The translations under genes and the position numbers were made by a program. Source: Burhinus oedicnemus (taxonomy: Eukaryota; Chordata; Aves; Charadriiformes; Burhinidae). Taken from it: DNA of 64,000 nt. This document shows, one piece after another, positions 61,301-64,000 of this stretch. The notes beneath the pieces are model-generated. The model had not been told where the DNA came from. It was given only the letters and a program-made list of their open reading frames with translations, and ran no database searches. Location of the stretch: NCBI GenBank assembly GCA_008921705.1, contig VFFE01007570.1:1053915-1117914 (forward strand), read 5' to 3'. How positions within the stretch are numbered: position 1 is the stretch's first letter; the number at the start of each line of letters is the position of its first letter.

Positions 61301-63921
61301 TTCTTGATGGTGTTAATTTGTACAACTGAACATTTTCCAAATATTGTTTAGATTGAGAAAGAAACCAAATTTGAAAAGAGGCAGCATTTCAGGAAGACTG
61401 TTGTTCTCTGCACTAAGGGAAAGGAAAGTTTCAGAGTTCTACTCTTTTACATACGAGTACATAAAAGTGTATGTATACGTTCTCTATATATAGGAGAATA
61501 TTTAAGGCAGTAACTAATTAAAACATTTGCTCTGGTTTTGGTGCTTAACAAAAATGCACATTAATGACTTTAGCTTTGCTTTTCCCATCTGTCACTGAGG
61601 AATCAGCTCATAAGCTTAGGGGCAGTCGGACTCTTTACCCTGACATACAAATGTCTATGTGGACAGAGAGCAAAGAGCAAATTCTACATAAAAAAGGTAG
61701 AGTATTTTTCTGAGTTAGAGACACAGTCATTTATATTTTTAGCAGTTTCAACTGATGGCTTGTAAATGTAACTTTTAGCATTCATGAAGATGGTGAATGA
61801 GATGTTCATATGTGTAGTGGGATCCTGGCTTGAGCTAAGTTCGTGGATATGTGATGTTGTTTTACTGCAGACATGTTTATTTTGATCGCTAAATGATTTA
61901 CAAGATGGATTCCATTAGCTGGAGACTCTGACCCAGGATGTGCAAGCGCTTAAAATCTCACCATCCCTATTGAATTCGGTGGGGTGATCAAAACTTCTAA
62001 AATCATCTTCTGGTTTTGAGGGTTGTAGTATCTTCTGTTGTGGAAACTTTGGACCAGAGTCCTATGTGCTCAGACATGGGCTTTTCTCATGGAATCAGTC
62101 AAAAAAGTATTAAATACTTATGTAAAACAAAACCTCAGTAAACTGGCATTCTCCTACCCTTTGCCCAGGCTTTGCAGGAAAGGTGGATAGGATGATATTT
62201 AATCTGAGTTGTTCTCCAGGAGTAACTATGTACTGATGGGATTTTTGTTTTCTTAAACCCCTTTTTATTTCACAGTTCACTGCACGATAAGCATATTCTC
62301 AAAAAGCAATAACAAACAGGAAATGGGACCACGTTTCCTTTCTGTCTAGTTCAGTAAAAGGCAGTATGTGGTATGACTTTAAAAACCTGTATCAAAATAT
62401 CCAAAAACAGTGTTGGATTTGTCATACATATAACTGAGCCTTTCCGTGAGCTTAAATTTGAAAAATGGCTTCAGATGTTAGTGAATTCAACTTATTACAA
62501 ACAGGTCTTCCCCCCCCCGCCAAAAAAAAATCCATTCTCTGATTGGTGGGGAAAAGTAGGTCTCCATCATTGTTTTTCAGGAGGTGGCTCTTTGAAATTC
62601 AATGGACTTCAAGATTTTTCAGACTCTTGGGGTTTTTTTGAAAAATAACAGCTTGCTGCGGGAAAATCTCAGCACCCTGCAATATAAGGCTGAACTCTTA
62701 CTGATTACAGTGGAACCAGGTTTATTAACATTACGTAAGGAAGTGCTTTCATCTGCATTTCAGTGTGTGGTGAACTTAGTATGTGATTAGAAAAGGAGGA
62801 TTAAGGCTGTGTCTACATTAGCAAATAATTCAGTACGATGAGAGTAAATCAGTAGATCAAAGCAGTCGATGCTTCAGCATCAGCCCTACATCTTGCTATG
62901 TGGTTGAGAGTTTTCACTCCAGACCAGGTGTAGTATGATCTCCTGGTCTGAATGTCCTCATTGCATGTACGGTTCAAGGTCACCCACTCAATGTCCACTT
63001 GCTTTTGGCTCCATTAGGGAATGTACCATACTTGGTGCACCTCTGAAGTGGAGATCCTTGTTCAGTTTTCTCTGAAATCCAGTTTGCGGGCATCTAGTTT
63101 GCAGGCACCAAACTACACTGTGCAGCAAACCAAAGCTCAGTAACATGAGGAAACTGAGGGAATATAAATCAAAATGTTAGTATGATGTGCCTCCTAGCTA
63201 GATGAACACAGGGTATAATAAATCTTGGAATGTAAGTGACTCTCTGACCCCTGTGCAACCCCCTCAGTGTGTAGCGTTCAGCCATTAACTTCCATGAAAT
63301 GAAGTCCTGCAGGTCTCTCTACTCCAGACCAAAGAATCAGGCTGAAAACCCTCCTGTAGTACGCTGTGGACACTTCAGTAATTCCAGCACTTGCGGCTCA
63401 GCTCCTTCGGAAACATCCTAGGAAAACTATAATATAAAGTCTGCAGGCATGTTAAGCTTACTGGGCATTACATCTTGGATACATGGAGGTAAATTAGAGA
63501 GGTTGGCAAGATTCTGCCACTTTACAGTGACATTTGAAGAGAGATTTCTAACTCGGTGAGGACCCTTTGTCAGTCCATGTGGCATGAAGCCATGTAACCT
63601 CTGCACAGCACCGTTCTGGAGGGAGTCTCACTGAGTTATCACAGCCCTTTGACAAGCTGATAAGCCCGGTCAAGGAGTTCATAAATCAGCAGTGATTATT
63701 AGCTCAGGCCTGGTGCCCCTCAAACTTAGATATACTGCTTCTAGACCTGAGCCGGTTCACCAGCAGTCATCTTGGCTGTCTTTGCCTCCATGGTGAAGAC
63801 GTGTCCACAGCCACCTGTCAGTGCTTGAACTGCATCCTTAGGCCAATTGTATTATTCTGTTCTCTGCTCTTTTGTTGAAGGTCTCCTTCAAGCAATTCAA
63901 GCCAGAATATGCAGTTGCTCC
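61301..63921. other. Non-coding stretch
   Basis: No exon recognised. A C run followed by an A run lies at 62510-62529. The word 'atgaggaaactgaggg' near 63150 recalls MIR, but the flanks do not follow it. 'gctgtgtctacattag' near 62806 may belong to an old unidentified element. Confidence 0.45.
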
Positions 63922-64000
63922 TTGTAGGAGAGTGAAGCAGTTTTCTAACTGCATGAGGATTGGCATTAGCTGTGTTTGAACTGCTGTTTGGCTCCTACAG
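63922..64000 (+). other. Predicted long hairpin at the window edge
   Basis: TGTAGGAG (63923-63930) pairs with CTCCTACA (63992-63999). AGCAGTT (63936-63942) pairs with AACTGCT (63979-63985). CTAA (63945-63948) pairs with TTAG (63966-63969), and TGC (63950-63952) with GCA (63963-63965), around a 10-base loop. The arms are separated by an internal loop and a bulge of about 8 bases. Precursor-like in size (79 nt), but the large bulge and lack of a recognised family keep this tentative. Confidence 0.2.

Noticed and set aside
63140..63166. MIR-like word 'atgaggaaactgagg'
   Set aside because: The match stops after about 15 bases and the flanks do not follow MIR.

Overview
The window looks like nuclear DNA of a bird: A+T-rich, gene-poor vertebrate sequence with no recognisable protein-coding exon. 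The avian call rests on the repeats. There is a 3' fragment of a CR1 LINE (about 18820-19886) with the usual CR1 end made of short ATTCYRTGA-like repeats, a fragment resembling a common avian endogenous-retrovirus LTR (about 17920-18356), and an older, decayed CR1 copy of the type widespread in sauropsids (about 43160-43611). A few MIR-like remnants are also visible. No tRNA, rRNA, snRNA, CRISPR array or bacterial feature was found. The species cannot be named from this sequence alone.

Layout. 1-17.9 kb is mostly featureless A+T-rich DNA, with a G-rich but CpG-poor island (about 2504-2925) and a purine pentamer microsatellite (6004-6075). 17.9-19.9 kb is a small cluster of mobile elements (LTR fragment, then CR1). 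24.19-25.35 kb holds a G/T-rich strand, a 641-base assembly gap and a very CpG-rich block. This is probably a CpG-island promoter whose core is missing from the assembly. 29.2-31.7 kb is the most regulatory-looking part: homeodomain, POU and PBX/MEIS-type motifs, a long pyrimidine tract, and a TATA-containing, moderately CpG-rich block. 32.2-32.4 kb is a 193-base uninterrupted pyrimidine tract with 26 CTTT units.

From about 34 to 62 kb there are many stretches that read like vertebrate conserved non-coding elements. They are A+T-rich, carry paired TAATTA-type cores, and are free of recognisable repeats. The best examples are at 50.2-51.2, 55.1-55.6, 56.4-57.5, 58.0-58.7 and 60.8-61.3 kb. One of these contains a well-formed 53-nt hairpin (58240-58292). 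My overall inference is a gene desert, or the intron or flank of a developmental regulator, with one or more unannotated promoters between 24 and 32 kb. I could not identify the target gene. I see no evidence for a novel multi-gene system. The items most worth checking are the gap-interrupted CpG island, the 58.2 kb hairpin and the density of candidate regulatory elements.
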